Origin: Oscillospiraceae bacterium
Lineage (GTDB): Bacteria; Bacillota; Clostridia; Oscillospirales; Oscillospiraceae
Length of the DNA: 64,000 bases
Direction of reading: 5' to 3'
Assembly: GCA_022799035.1 (NCBI GenBank)
Contig: JAAWNQ010000005.1
Span: 1 to 64,000, forward strand
Shown here: positions 9,017-17,337 of the stretch, piece by piece
Layout: each line of letters opens with the position of its first letter
Numbering within the stretch: the first letter of the stretch is position 1
Made by a program: the position numbers and the translations under genes
The notes under the pieces: generated by a model
The model's input: only the letters and a program-made list of their open reading frames with translations
What the model was told of the DNA's origin: nothing
The model's database searches: none

Positions 9017-9399
9017 GAGAGCTTTGGGAACAGGTTTTGGAGGGGTACGGTCAGTGGGTGAGCCTGAGCCGGGAGGGGGGAGAGACCCGGGTGAAGGCGT
9101 TGTTTCAGCCGGTGGAGGAGAAGCGGGAGGGGGAGACGCCCTCCCCGCTGGGGGTGGCGCCGGTGGGAAGGTATCTCTACCTGGGGCCGGCGGGGGAGAG
9201 TTTGGAGGATGTGAGAGAGGTGGGCTGGAACGGCAGGGCCTTCCGGCTTGTGCGGCGGCGGGAGTATTGGGTGGGAAGGGAGAAGGTGTACTGGTGGGGT
9301 TTGCTGGAGGAGAGGGATGAGGCGGCGGGGGCAAGCCCCCGCCCTACGGAGGGGGTGCGGCCCGATGGGTCATCGGGCCCTACGGGGAGTTGGAGCTGA
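9013..9399 (+). CDS. Phage head completion-type protein; C-terminus encoded by REP-like palindromes
   Basis: ATGA overlap with previous ORF; tail AAGASPRPTEGVRPDGSSGPTGSWS is repeat-derived. Confidence 0.55.
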   Translation: MRELWEQVLEGYGQWVSLSREGGETRVKALFQPVEEKREGETPSPLGVAPVGRYLYLGPAGESLEDVREVGWNGRAFRLVRRREYWVGREKVYWWGLLEERDEAAGASPRPTEGVRPDGSSGPTGSWS

Positions 9400-9506
9400 G
9401 GGGGATGGCGGTGAAGGGTGAGGGATGGGGCGGCGGGTCCCAAGGAGAGGGAGAAAGAAGTTTGGTGGTGCGCCCTACGGGACGGATTGGAGGAGGAAGT
9501 GGGGGA

Positions 9507-10001
9507 ATGGGGTTGAAGGGATTGCAGGAGATGCGGCGGAGGCTGGTGGAGTTTGTGGGGGAGAACGGGCTGGAGGCGGTGGCGGCCTGGGGGCCGGAGG
9601 GACGGCCCAGGCCGGGACGGGCGGTGGTGGCGGTGAGCCTCCGGGGGGTGGAGAGCGGGCCGCCGGGGTTCCGGGATTACCTGGGGGAGCGGTATGACCC
9701 GGAGGGGGGCTGCTGGGAGGAGCTCTACGGAAAACGGGTGGAGCTGACCTTCGGGCTGGACGTGTACGGGGAGAGCGCGGAGGAGGTACACAGGGGACTG
9801 GATATTCTGGGGGGACTTTTGGAGCGGGGGCCGGAGGGGCTGCGGCCCGTGGGGTTTTCCGCGGGGGAGACCGGCTATGACGGGGAGTGCAAGAGATACC
9901 GCTGTCCGGTCCAGGCCCGGTTTTCGGTGTGGGCCACGGCGGTGAGCAGGGAGGAAGGAAGCTTCCTGGACTTTGAGGTGAGAGGAGAGGAGCATACATG
10001 A
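9507..10001 (+). CDS. Phage tail completion/terminator-like protein
   Basis: Directly upstream of sheath and overlapping it. Confidence 0.5.
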   Translation: MGLKGLQEMRRRLVEFVGENGLEAVAAWGPEGRPRPGRAVVAVSLRGVESGPPGFRDYLGERYDPEGGCWEELYGKRVELTFGLDVYGESAEEVHRGLDILGGLLERGPEGLRPVGFSAGETGYDGECKRYRCPVQARFSVWATAVSREEGSFLDFEVRGEEHT

Positions 10002-11020
10002 AGGTGACGGAGCATCAGAGACCGGGGGTCTATTCGGTTTACGACGCGTCCTCGGCGGTGAGGGGAAACCGGGGGGGACGGGCGGTGGGCCTGGTGGGGG
10101 TCTGCGACAAGCTGACGGCGGGGAAGGCAGAGCATTTTGGAAGCTGTCAGCAGGCCGAGAGCCGGCTGGGAGCCGGGGAGCCCATGACGGAACTGATCCG
10201 GGTGCTGTTCAGCAACGGGGCGGGTCAGGTCTGGGCGGTGGCGGCGGAGGACGAGGCGGGGTATGAGGCCGCCTTCGCCGCGCTGGAGAAGGTGGAGGAT
10301 CTGGCGGCGGTGGTGTGTGACAGCGGGGAGGAAAGGGTGCAGCAAAAGCTGCGGGACAGTGTAAAGAACGCCTCGGCAAACCGGCGGGAGCGGCTGGCGG
10401 TGGTCTTTGGGAGCGAGGGGGAGACGGTGGAGACGCTGGTGGAGCGGGCCGGGGGCCTAAACTGCGAGCGGGTGGTCCTGGTGGCCCCCGGCGGGGCTGC
10501 GGCCGCCGCCGCTGTGGCGGGGGCCGTCGCCGGGGAGAGCGACCCGGCGGTACCCCTGGGAGGGGCGGAGCTGAACGGGCTTTCCGGCCTGGGGGGAGAG
10601 TGGGACGACAATGAGCTGGACACGCTGATCCTGGGAGGGGTGACCCCTCTGGAGAGCGCCGGGGGCGTGGTGAGCGTGGTGCGGGGGGTCACCACCCGGA
10701 CCAGGACCGGGCAGGCGGGGGACGCCACCTGGCGGGAGCTGACCACCATCCGGGTGGTGGATGACGTGATCCCCGGGATCCGGGACGCTCTGCGGACCCG
10801 GTTCAACAGGGCCAAGAACACCGAGCAGGGCCGGGGGGCCATCCGGAGCCAGGTCATTGTGGAGTTGGAAAACAAGGTGCGGCAGGAGATCATCACCGGG
10901 TATGAGGGGGTCACGGTCTCGGCCATGGAGGGGGAACCCACGGTGTGTCTGGTGGAGTTCAGCTTTCGGGTGGCCCACGGGATCAACCAGATCTGGGTGA
11001 CGGCCCATGTCACGGTTTGA
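9998..11020 (+). CDS. Phage tail sheath protein
   Basis: RPGVYSVYDASSAV N-term; NELDTLILGGVTPLESAGG...VVRGVTTRTRTG; TIRVVDDVIPGIRDALRTRF. Confidence 0.9.
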   Translation: MKVTEHQRPGVYSVYDASSAVRGNRGGRAVGLVGVCDKLTAGKAEHFGSCQQAESRLGAGEPMTELIRVLFSNGAGQVWAVAAEDEAGYEAAFAALEKVEDLAAVVCDSGEERVQQKLRDSVKNASANRRERLAVVFGSEGETVETLVERAGGLNCERVVLVAPGGAAAAAAVAGAVAGESDPAVPLGGAELNGLSGLGGEWDDNELDTLILGGVTPLESAGGVVSVVRGVTTRTRTGQAGDATWRELTTIRVVDDVIPGIRDALRTRFNRAKNTEQGRGAIRSQVIVELENKVRQEIITGYEGVTVSAMEGEPTVCLVEFSFRVAHGINQIWVTAHVTV

Positions 11021-11090
11021 GGGCGGGGTGCGGGCTGAAGGAGCCGTCCCTGACAGGGGAATTTCAATATGATGAGGAGGAGGGGAAGGT

Positions 11091-11480
11091 ATGATCGCTT
11101 CGCGGTTTCCTACCAGCGCGGACATCTATCTGGAACTGAACGGGAAGAAGCTGGCGGTGGTCCAGGGGTATTCGGCCCAGACCACCAAGACATCCTCGGT
11201 GGTGGAGGCCTTTGGGGAGAGCGAGCCGGTGGCCACCATCCCGGGGCCTAAACAGCACACGCTTACATTGACCCGGCTCTACGCCACCGAGGAGGCGGCC
11301 AGGAACGGGGTGAATTTCCATGAGCTGGAGGACTTTAATCTGGTGATCTGCAAGCCGGACCGGCGGGTGATTTACTCGGGGTGCCAGTGGGAGAACCTGA
11401 GCGAGACGGGGAAGCTGGGGGATATGGTGCTGGAGAAGGTCACCATAGTGGCCGCCCGGCGGGTGGAGACCGCCCTGTGA
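11091..11480 (+). CDS. Phage tail tube protein (XkdM-like)
   Basis: TSADIYLELNGKKLAVVQGYSAQTTKTSSVVEAFGE. Confidence 0.88.
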   Translation: MIASRFPTSADIYLELNGKKLAVVQGYSAQTTKTSSVVEAFGESEPVATIPGPKQHTLTLTRLYATEEAARNGVNFHELEDFNLVICKPDRRVIYSGCQWENLSETGKLGDMVLEKVTIVAARRVETAL

Positions 11481-11896
11481 GGGGGGGTATTCTCACCCTC
11501 CCCCGGGAAAGAGAGTTGGGGAGGGGGCTGAGCCTGCGGCTTCTCTCCGCCTGGGAGGAGCTGGAGTGCCGCAGGGAGGGGGAGGAGCTGGCGGGGGAGG
11601 AGAGGGACCGGGCCCTCTGCGCCAACGCCTGCCTGGTGGCCCGGACCCTGCGGAGAAACGGGGAGGCCGCCTTTGAAAGCGGGAGAGAGGTCCTGGAGCG
11701 GCTGACAGCGGGGCAGATCGGCCTGCTGGCGGAAAAGTGGGGGGAGTTTGACCGGGAATGCGATCCGGCTCCCTGGGACGAAGGGGCGGTGACTGAGGCA
11801 AAAAAAGGCTGGAGCACACGCCTTATGAGCGCCTTCAGTGGCGTGTGCTCAAGGCTTTTGGGGCCCTTCCCACGGAGGGGAGGGCCAGGGCGATGA
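11477..11896 (+). CDS. Tail assembly chaperone, zero-frame product (GTG start)
   Basis: GTGA overlap with tube gene; contains A7 slippery site 11800-11806. Confidence 0.7.
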   Translation: MRGGILTLPRERELGRGLSLRLLSAWEELECRREGEELAGEERDRALCANACLVARTLRRNGEAAFESGREVLERLTAGQIGLLAEKWGEFDRECDPAPWDEGAVTEAKKGWSTRLMSAFSGVCSRLLGPFPRRGGPGR

Positions 11897-12090
11897 CCCA
11901 CCGGGATTACCTTTGGTGCGGGGTGAATTTGGCCCTGGACGGGGAGGAGGCGCTTTCCCGGCTCTGTCCCGCCTGCCGGGAGAGGGCGGAGGAGAGCCGG
12001 TGCCCTGTGTGCGGGGCGGAGGCCGGAGACTGGGGAGAGAACCGGGGGTTTGATATGGAGCGGTTTTTGGAGATGGGGGGAGGAGATTGA
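11477..12090 (+). CDS. Tail assembly chaperone, predicted -1 frameshift fusion with zinc-ribbon-like C-terminus
   Basis: The -1 frame is open from the A7 run: ...KRLEHTPYERLQWRVLKAFGALPTEGRARAMTHRDYLWCGVNLALDG...CPACRERAEESRCPVCGAE. Confidence 0.75.
11800..11850 (+). promoter_or_regulatory. -1 ribosomal frameshift signal: A AAA AAA G plus 11-bp perfect stem
   Basis: caaaaaaaggctgGAGCACACGCCttatgagcgccttcagtGGCGTGTGCTC. Confidence 0.85.
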
Positions 12091-12647
12091 TCGATTTTCT
12101 GGCGCGGGCCCTGGAGCAGAGAGGGGAGGAGGAGAGAGGAAGCCGGGTGGAGGTGAAGATCCCCTCCCCGGGGGCGGTGTTTTCCCCGGACCGGGGGGAG
12201 GCCGTGAGGGCCGTTTTCCAACAGGGGGAGGAGCGGGGGACGGGGAGAAATATGGGGGCGGATAGTTTGGCGCGGAAGGTGGGAGGAGGGCTGGGGGAGG
12301 CTCCGGCGGGGACTGGGACGGCCGAGGAGGGAGTCTTCGGACAGATGGCCGCCGGACTGAGGGCAGGCGGTGAGCGCCGCTGGGAAAAGAGGGGGAGAAC
12401 GGAGCGGGGAGGGGCGGAGCGGGGGGAGGTCCTGGAGGGGGATAGAGGGAGGGGGGAGCTTTCCCTCCTCTCGGCGGTGCGGAGGGGGGAGAGGGCGGCA
12501 TCCCTTGCGCGGAGGCCCGGGAGGGATCTGACTGCCACTGCGTCTGAGGCCGCCGGTGGAGAGGCCGCCGGACTGACGGTGGAAGGGTTGGACCGGGCGG
12601 TGGAGCGGGACGCCCGGCGGTATGACGGCGGATTTTCCATGTATTAG
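12087..12647 (+). CDS. Small protein in tape-measure position (186 aa)
   Basis: Only ORF between chaperone and LysM baseplate gene; ends DRAVERDARRYDGGFSMY. Confidence 0.6.
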   Translation: MIDFLARALEQRGEEERGSRVEVKIPSPGAVFSPDRGEAVRAVFQQGEERGTGRNMGADSLARKVGGGLGEAPAGTGTAEEGVFGQMAAGLRAGGERRWEKRGRTERGGAERGEVLEGDRGRGELSLLSAVRRGERAASLARRPGRDLTATASEAAGGEAAGLTVEGLDRAVERDARRYDGGFSMY

Positions 12648-12659
12648 GAGGGGAGAGAG

Positions 12660-13247
12660 ATGGAACTGGCGCCCATGAGATATAAGGACTTTATCTGGCC
12701 CCACAACCCCAGGACCTACACGGTGGAGTACAGGCGGGAGATGGGGGTACATAAGGTCCCCTTTGGGCGGTATCACCTACAGGACTTAGGCCCCACCCGG
12801 CGGGTCATGCGGGGGGAGGGGGAGTTTGTGGGGGAGACGGCCTATCAGAGATTTCGGGAGCTGGCGGACGTGTTTTACAGCGGGGGGCCGGGGGTGCTGG
12901 TCCACCCGGTTTGGCAGGCGGCCAACGTGTACTTTGTGGAGCTGGATCTGGAGCAGGAGCCCCGGCGGGACTATGTGAGATACCGGTTTGCCTTCTGGGA
13001 GGGCTATGAAGGGTATCAGGCCTACGCCAGGGGGGTGGAGGAGAAGGCCTCCGGAGGAGCCGGGGGGATGGAGAGCGGAGGGACGGGAGGGGAGCCGGGG
13101 GAGGTCTGGCACCAGGTGGCCAAGGGGGAGAGCCTTTGGAGGATCGCCCGGGAATACGGGGTGGACCTGACGGCGGTCATCGCCCTGAACCCTCAGATCA
13201 AAAACCCCAATCTGATCCATCCGGGGGAGAGGGTGAGGGTGAGATGA
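12660..13247 (+). CDS. LysM-domain phage tail/baseplate protein (XkdP-like)
   Basis: C-term WHQVAKGESLWRIAREYGVDLTAVIALNPQIKNPNLIHPGERVRVR LysM. Confidence 0.88.
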   Translation: MELAPMRYKDFIWPHNPRTYTVEYRREMGVHKVPFGRYHLQDLGPTRRVMRGEGEFVGETAYQRFRELADVFYSGGPGVLVHPVWQAANVYFVELDLEQEPRRDYVRYRFAFWEGYEGYQAYARGVEEKASGGAGGMESGGTGGEPGEVWHQVAKGESLWRIAREYGVDLTAVIALNPQIKNPNLIHPGERVRVR

Positions 13248-14179
13248 TGAGGGGATATCTGCTCAACGCCCGGGGGGAGCGGCTGGAGCTGCCCCCGTTC
13301 ACCTCCTGGCGGCTGAGGCGGACGGGAGGGGTGCCCTGCGACAGCTTTGAGGGGGAGTGCCCCTGGGACCGGGGGGTGGAGCCCGCCTTTGACAGCGCCT
13401 GCCGCCTGGTGGCGGAGGAGGGGGCGGAGCGGCGGTTTACCGGGGTTTTGGACGAGTATGAGCTGAGCTGGGACGGCGGGGGCGGAAGGCTGTCCCTTTC
13501 CGGCCGGGGGCTGGCGGCTCTGCTGCTGGACAACCAGGCGGCGGGGCGGGACTATCAGGTGGCTACCTTGGAGGATATCCTCCGGGAGCATGTGCGGCCC
13601 TACGGGGTGCCGGTGGGCCGGGTGGGGAATCTGGCGGCGGTGACGGGTTTCTCGGTGGCCGCCGGGTCCAGCCAGTGGCAGGTGCTCTATGATTTCGCCC
13701 GGTACCACAACGGGGTCCAGCCCCGGTTTGACGTGTGGGGAAGTCTTCAGGTGGCCCCGGGGGAGCCGGGAGGGCTGGTGAGGGTGGACCGGAGAACGGG
13801 GGTCACGGGGGTCTCCTTTCGGGATAAGAGGTACGGGGTGTACTCTGAGATCCTGGTCCAGGACCGGGGGAGGCTGGGAAGTCAGCGGGTGGCCCAGGAG
13901 GGATTTATCGCCCAGGGAGGGCAGTGCCGGCGGGTCTTTACCATGCCGGGGAAAAGCGCCTATCAGGCTATGCGGTACTCCGGGCAGTTCCAGTTGGACC
14001 GGTCCCAGGAGGAGCGGTTTCGGGTGGAGCTGACGGTGCCGGGAAGCTATTTCTGCGAGCCGGGGGACCGGGTGGCGGTAGAGCTGGACAGGCCGGCACT
14101 CCGGGGGACCTGGAGGGTGCTGGAGACCGAGGGGATCCTGGACGGGAAGGGCTGCCGGGTGAAGGTGACCATGGGATGA
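13244..14179 (+). CDS. Baseplate hub/late control D-like protein (XkdQ-like)
   Basis: Synteny; VSFRDKRYGVYSEILVQDRG; ATGA overlap. Confidence 0.7.
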   Translation: MMRGYLLNARGERLELPPFTSWRLRRTGGVPCDSFEGECPWDRGVEPAFDSACRLVAEEGAERRFTGVLDEYELSWDGGGGRLSLSGRGLAALLLDNQAAGRDYQVATLEDILREHVRPYGVPVGRVGNLAAVTGFSVAAGSSQWQVLYDFARYHNGVQPRFDVWGSLQVAPGEPGGLVRVDRRTGVTGVSFRDKRYGVYSEILVQDRGRLGSQRVAQEGFIAQGGQCRRVFTMPGKSAYQAMRYSGQFQLDRSQEERFRVELTVPGSYFCEPGDRVAVELDRPALRGTWRVLETEGILDGKGCRVKVTMG

Positions 14180-14197
14180 GAGAAGGAGGGGGACAGG

Positions 14198-14581
14198 GTG
14201 TTTTTGAGCCGGAGAGAGAGGATGCGGGGGCCGGAGGGACAGGCGCTGGTGGGTCCGGTGACGGTGGCGGGGGACCCGGCGGGGGCCTTTTTGGAGGGGG
14301 AGCGGCGGGGACTGGAGGTATACGCCCCCGGGGGCTACCACTGGGTCCCCGGCCTGGGGGATGAGGTGCTGGCCCTGAAGGCGGGGCAGGAGGGAGAGAA
14401 GCCCTGTCTGTTGGGGGTGCCCTCCCGGGGGGAGGGGCTGCGGCCCGGGGAGGTGCTGATCCGGGCGGGGAAAAGCACCATCCTGCTCACCCCCGAGGGG
14501 AGGGTGGAGATCCGGGGGAGGGTCACCGTGAATGGGACCCAGGTGGGCCCTCTGCCCGAGCCGGAGGAGGGGGAGGAATGA
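14198..14581 (+). CDS. Baseplate spike/assembly protein
   Basis: Gly/beta-rich YHWVPGLGDEVLALKAGQEGEKPCLLGVP; C-term VEIRGRVTVNGTQVG spike-like. Confidence 0.65.
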   Translation: MFLSRRERMRGPEGQALVGPVTVAGDPAGAFLEGERRGLEVYAPGGYHWVPGLGDEVLALKAGQEGEKPCLLGVPSRGEGLRPGEVLIRAGKSTILLTPEGRVEIRGRVTVNGTQVGPLPEPEEGEE

Positions 14582-14919
14582 CGCTGATCTTGCGGGATGG
14601 GGACTATGTCCCCGACGGAAAGGGGGGCTTTCAGAGGGCGGCGGGGGCGGAGGAGCTGCTGGAGAGGATCCTGTGGAAGCTGTCGGTCCGCCGGGGGAGC
14701 TTTCCCTTTCTGCCAGAGCTGGGGAGCCGGCTCCATCTGCTGGGGTGGGCCCCGGCCAGGGAGCGGCAGGCCCTGGCGGGGCAGTATGTGACGGAGGCTC
14801 TGGCCGACGAGGAGGTGACTCTCACCGGGACGGAGCTGGAGGGGGAGAGGCTGACCCTCCGCTTGGAGTGGCGGGGGGAGAGCCTGACGGCGGCGATGAA
14901 GGTGGGAGGGATGACATGA
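14578..14919 (+). CDS. gp25/XkdS-like baseplate wedge protein
   Basis: LRRGSFPFLPELGSRLHLLGWA...VTEALADEEVTLTG pattern. Confidence 0.75.
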   Translation: MTLILRDGDYVPDGKGGFQRAAGAEELLERILWKLSVRRGSFPFLPELGSRLHLLGWAPARERQALAGQYVTEALADEEVTLTGTELEGERLTLRLEWRGESLTAAMKVGGMT

Positions 14920-15971
14920 AGCGGGTGGAGGAAATCTACGACGAGATGCTGGAGGTGTTCCGGAGGGAGACGGGGGCGGAGGCTTCGGCGGTGAGCGACC
15001 TGTCGGTGAAGCTGTACGCGGTGGCGGCCCAGGTATGGGGGCTCTACGCCCAGGGGGAGTGGCTGTCCCGGCAGTGCTTTCCCCAGACGGCGGCGGGGGA
15101 ATATCTGGACCGCCACGCTGCTCTTCGGGGGCTGGAACGGCGGAGAGCCGCCCCGGCGGAGGGACTGATCCGGTTTTCGGTGGACGGTCCCGGAGGGGCG
15201 GACCTCTCCATCGAAAAGGGGACGGTGTGCGCCACGGCGGGGCTGTGCCGGTTTGAGACGGTGGAGAGGGCTGTCCTGAAGGCGGGGGAGACCTCCGTGG
15301 AGGTGCCGGCCCGGGCTCTGGAGGCGGGGACGGCGGGGAATGTACCCGCTGGGAGCATTCTGCTGATGGTGGTGCCCCCGGTGGGGGTGAGCCGGTGTGT
15401 CAATGCCGCTGCCTTCTCCGGGGGGATCAATGAGGAGGAGGACGAGGCCCTCCGGGCCCGGGTGCTGGAGACCTACCGGCGGATGCCCAACGGGGCCAAC
15501 GCCGCCTTCTATGAGCAGGGGGCCTTGTCCTTCGACCAGGTCTGTGCCTGCGCGGTTCTCCCCCGGCACCGGGGGATCGGGACGGTGGATGTGGTGGTCA
15601 CCACCCGGGCGGGACTGCCCGGGGCGGAGCTGCTGGAGGAGTTGGGGGAATACTTTGCCCGGCGGCGGGAAATAGCCGTGGATGTGAAGGTAAAGGCCCC
15701 ACAGGTCAAAAGCGTGAATGTATCGGTCCGGGCCGCCCCCCGGGAGGGATTTTCTGCCCACCAGGTCAAAAGCCAGGTGGAGCAGGCCCTCCGGGATCAC
15801 TTTTCCGGGGAGCGGCTGGGGGAGAACGTGCTGGTGGCAGGGCTGAATCAGTTGGTATTCTCCCAGCCCGGGGTGGCCAACTGCGCTGTGCTGGCCCCCG
15901 CCGCCGATGTGGAGGTGGCCCCTGGGGAGCTTCCCAGATTGGGGAGTCTGACGGTGGAGGTGACGGCATGA
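14916..15971 (+). CDS. Baseplate J-family protein (XkdT-like)
   Basis: GTAGNVPAGSI...GGINEEEDEALRARVLETYRRMPNGANAAFYEQGAL. Confidence 0.9.
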   Translation: MKRVEEIYDEMLEVFRRETGAEASAVSDLSVKLYAVAAQVWGLYAQGEWLSRQCFPQTAAGEYLDRHAALRGLERRRAAPAEGLIRFSVDGPGGADLSIEKGTVCATAGLCRFETVERAVLKAGETSVEVPARALEAGTAGNVPAGSILLMVVPPVGVSRCVNAAAFSGGINEEEDEALRARVLETYRRMPNGANAAFYEQGALSFDQVCACAVLPRHRGIGTVDVVVTTRAGLPGAELLEELGEYFARRREIAVDVKVKAPQVKSVNVSVRAAPREGFSAHQVKSQVEQALRDHFSGERLGENVLVAGLNQLVFSQPGVANCAVLAPAADVEVAPGELPRLGSLTVEVTA

Positions 15972-16540
15972 GAGGGGACAGCGCCCGGAGGATGTGGGAG
16001 ATGCTGGCCCCCCTGGGTCCCTACCGGAGGCAGGGGGTCTACACCGCCGGGGAATTGGAGGGAGAGGGGCAGGCTTTGGACGGGGTGGCGGCGGCGTTGG
16101 AGGAGCTGGAGCGGGAGGCCCTGCTGGACACGGCGGAGAGTTATGGGCTGGAGGCTATGGAGGAGCTGTTGGTCCACCGGCCGGTGGCCCAGACCCCCCA
16201 GGACCGGCGGGGGGCGTTGTCCGCCCTGCTGCGGATCGGCGGGGACAGCTTTACCCTGGCGGCCATCAATGACAACCTGAGGGGCTGTGGTCTCAACGCC
16301 CAGGTCAGCGAGACCGGAGAGCCGGGAGTGGTGGAGGTCCGTTTTCCCGATGTGCCGGGGATCCCGGAGGGGTTTGACCGGATGAGGAAGATCATTGAGG
16401 ATATCCTGCCCTGTCATCTGAAGGTGAACTATGTGTACTGGTATATCACCTGGGCCTTGATGGAGGAGCGGTTCCCCACCTGGGGGGATATTGAGGCGGA
16501 GGGACATAGCTGGGAGGCGTTGGAGAAGCTGGTACGGTAA
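15968..16540 (+). CDS. YmfQ/DUF2313-like phage tail protein
   Basis: Follows gpJ-like gene; ETAESYGLEAMEELL...RIGGDSFTLAAIND; C-term EDILPCHLKVNYVYWYITW. Confidence 0.75.
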   Translation: MRGDSARRMWEMLAPLGPYRRQGVYTAGELEGEGQALDGVAAALEELEREALLDTAESYGLEAMEELLVHRPVAQTPQDRRGALSALLRIGGDSFTLAAINDNLRGCGLNAQVSETGEPGVVEVRFPDVPGIPEGFDRMRKIIEDILPCHLKVNYVYWYITWALMEERFPTWGDIEAEGHSWEALEKLVR

Positions 16541-16560
16541 GAGAAAAAGAAAAAAGGGAG

Positions 16561-16600
16561 GGGCCACGCCGCGCTGGGTGCGGCGTGGCCCCTCTTTTTG
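16561..16600 (+). terminator. Rho-independent terminator of phage-like cluster
   Basis: gggccacgccgc-gctgggt-gcggcgtggcccctcttttt. Confidence 0.85.
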
Positions 16601-16628
16601 AGGGAAAAGAGAGAAGATGGGGCAGGGG

Positions 16629-17165
16629 TCAGATGGAGGAGAGACAGGTCAGGGCGTTTGGATATAGCTCCAGCTCCAGGGAGAAATAGTCTTCCAGCTC
16701 CGGGGGGGCGACGGGGGCCAGAGGGGCCAGACGGCCGTCCCGCCAGTTCATGCGCCCGGTGACGCAGGCCCAGTAGAGACTGTCGTCGGACCAGGGGGAG
16801 ATGTCCCGATTTTCGTTGCAGCCGGCGGCTCCGTCGGGGAGGAAGGTATCCCGGCCCAGGAGGCTGTCGCTGCGGCGGAGAAAATGGGCGCACTCCTCCC
16901 GGGTGAGGGGGCGGTCGGGGGCGAACAGGTCCCTTCCCACCCCCTTGGTAAGGCCCAGGTCATAGGCCCAGGCCACGGCCTGGGACAGGTCCTCCCGCCC
17001 CTCCAGGTCGGTGAAGGGGTGGGCTGTTTTATCAAAGGGGACCCCGCCGTGGACCACCCAGAGCAGCAGCAGGAAATCCCCCCGGGTGACGGCATCCCCG
17101 GTGGCCAGGGCGGGGGTGGGGAGCAGGGTGAGGACCAGGAGCATACAGAAAAAGCGGCGTTTCAT
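16629..17165 (-). CDS. Secreted SLH-type protein
   Basis: Signal peptide plus VTRGDFLLLLWVVHGG / RPLTREECAHFLRR SLH-like repeats. Confidence 0.65.
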   Translation of the reverse strand: MKRRFFCMLLVLTLLPTPALATGDAVTRGDFLLLLWVVHGGVPFDKTAHPFTDLEGREDLSQAVAWAYDLGLTKGVGRDLFAPDRPLTREECAHFLRRSDSLLGRDTFLPDGAAGCNENRDISPWSDDSLYWACVTGRMNWRDGRLAPLAPVAPPELEDYFSLELELYPNALTCLSSI

Positions 17166-17172
17166 GAAAAAA

Positions 17173-17202
17173 CCCTCCCAACAGAGTCTTCTGTTGGGAG
17201 GG
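17173..17202 (-). promoter_or_regulatory. 13-bp perfect hairpin containing the SD of the downstream SLH gene
   Basis: Minus strand CCCTCCCAACAGA-AGAC-TCTGTTGGGAGGG-TTTTTTC-ATG. Confidence 0.65.
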
Positions 17203-17337
17203 TATCATTTTTCTCTGGAAAATTCTGGAGAATAAAAGGGGAAGGGTCCCAAATTTCGTCAAGTATTTTCCAGAATATGGAATATACTGTCCCTGATAAC
17301 GGGCCGGGACCGGCCCCTTACATAGGAGGAGACAGTG

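Noticed and set aside
1420-16600. Active temperate prophage or tailocin
   Set aside because: No integrase, repressor or attachment repeats seen, so a normal prophage is unsupported; capsid, portal and terminase are present, so a pure tailocin/CIS call is also unsupported.
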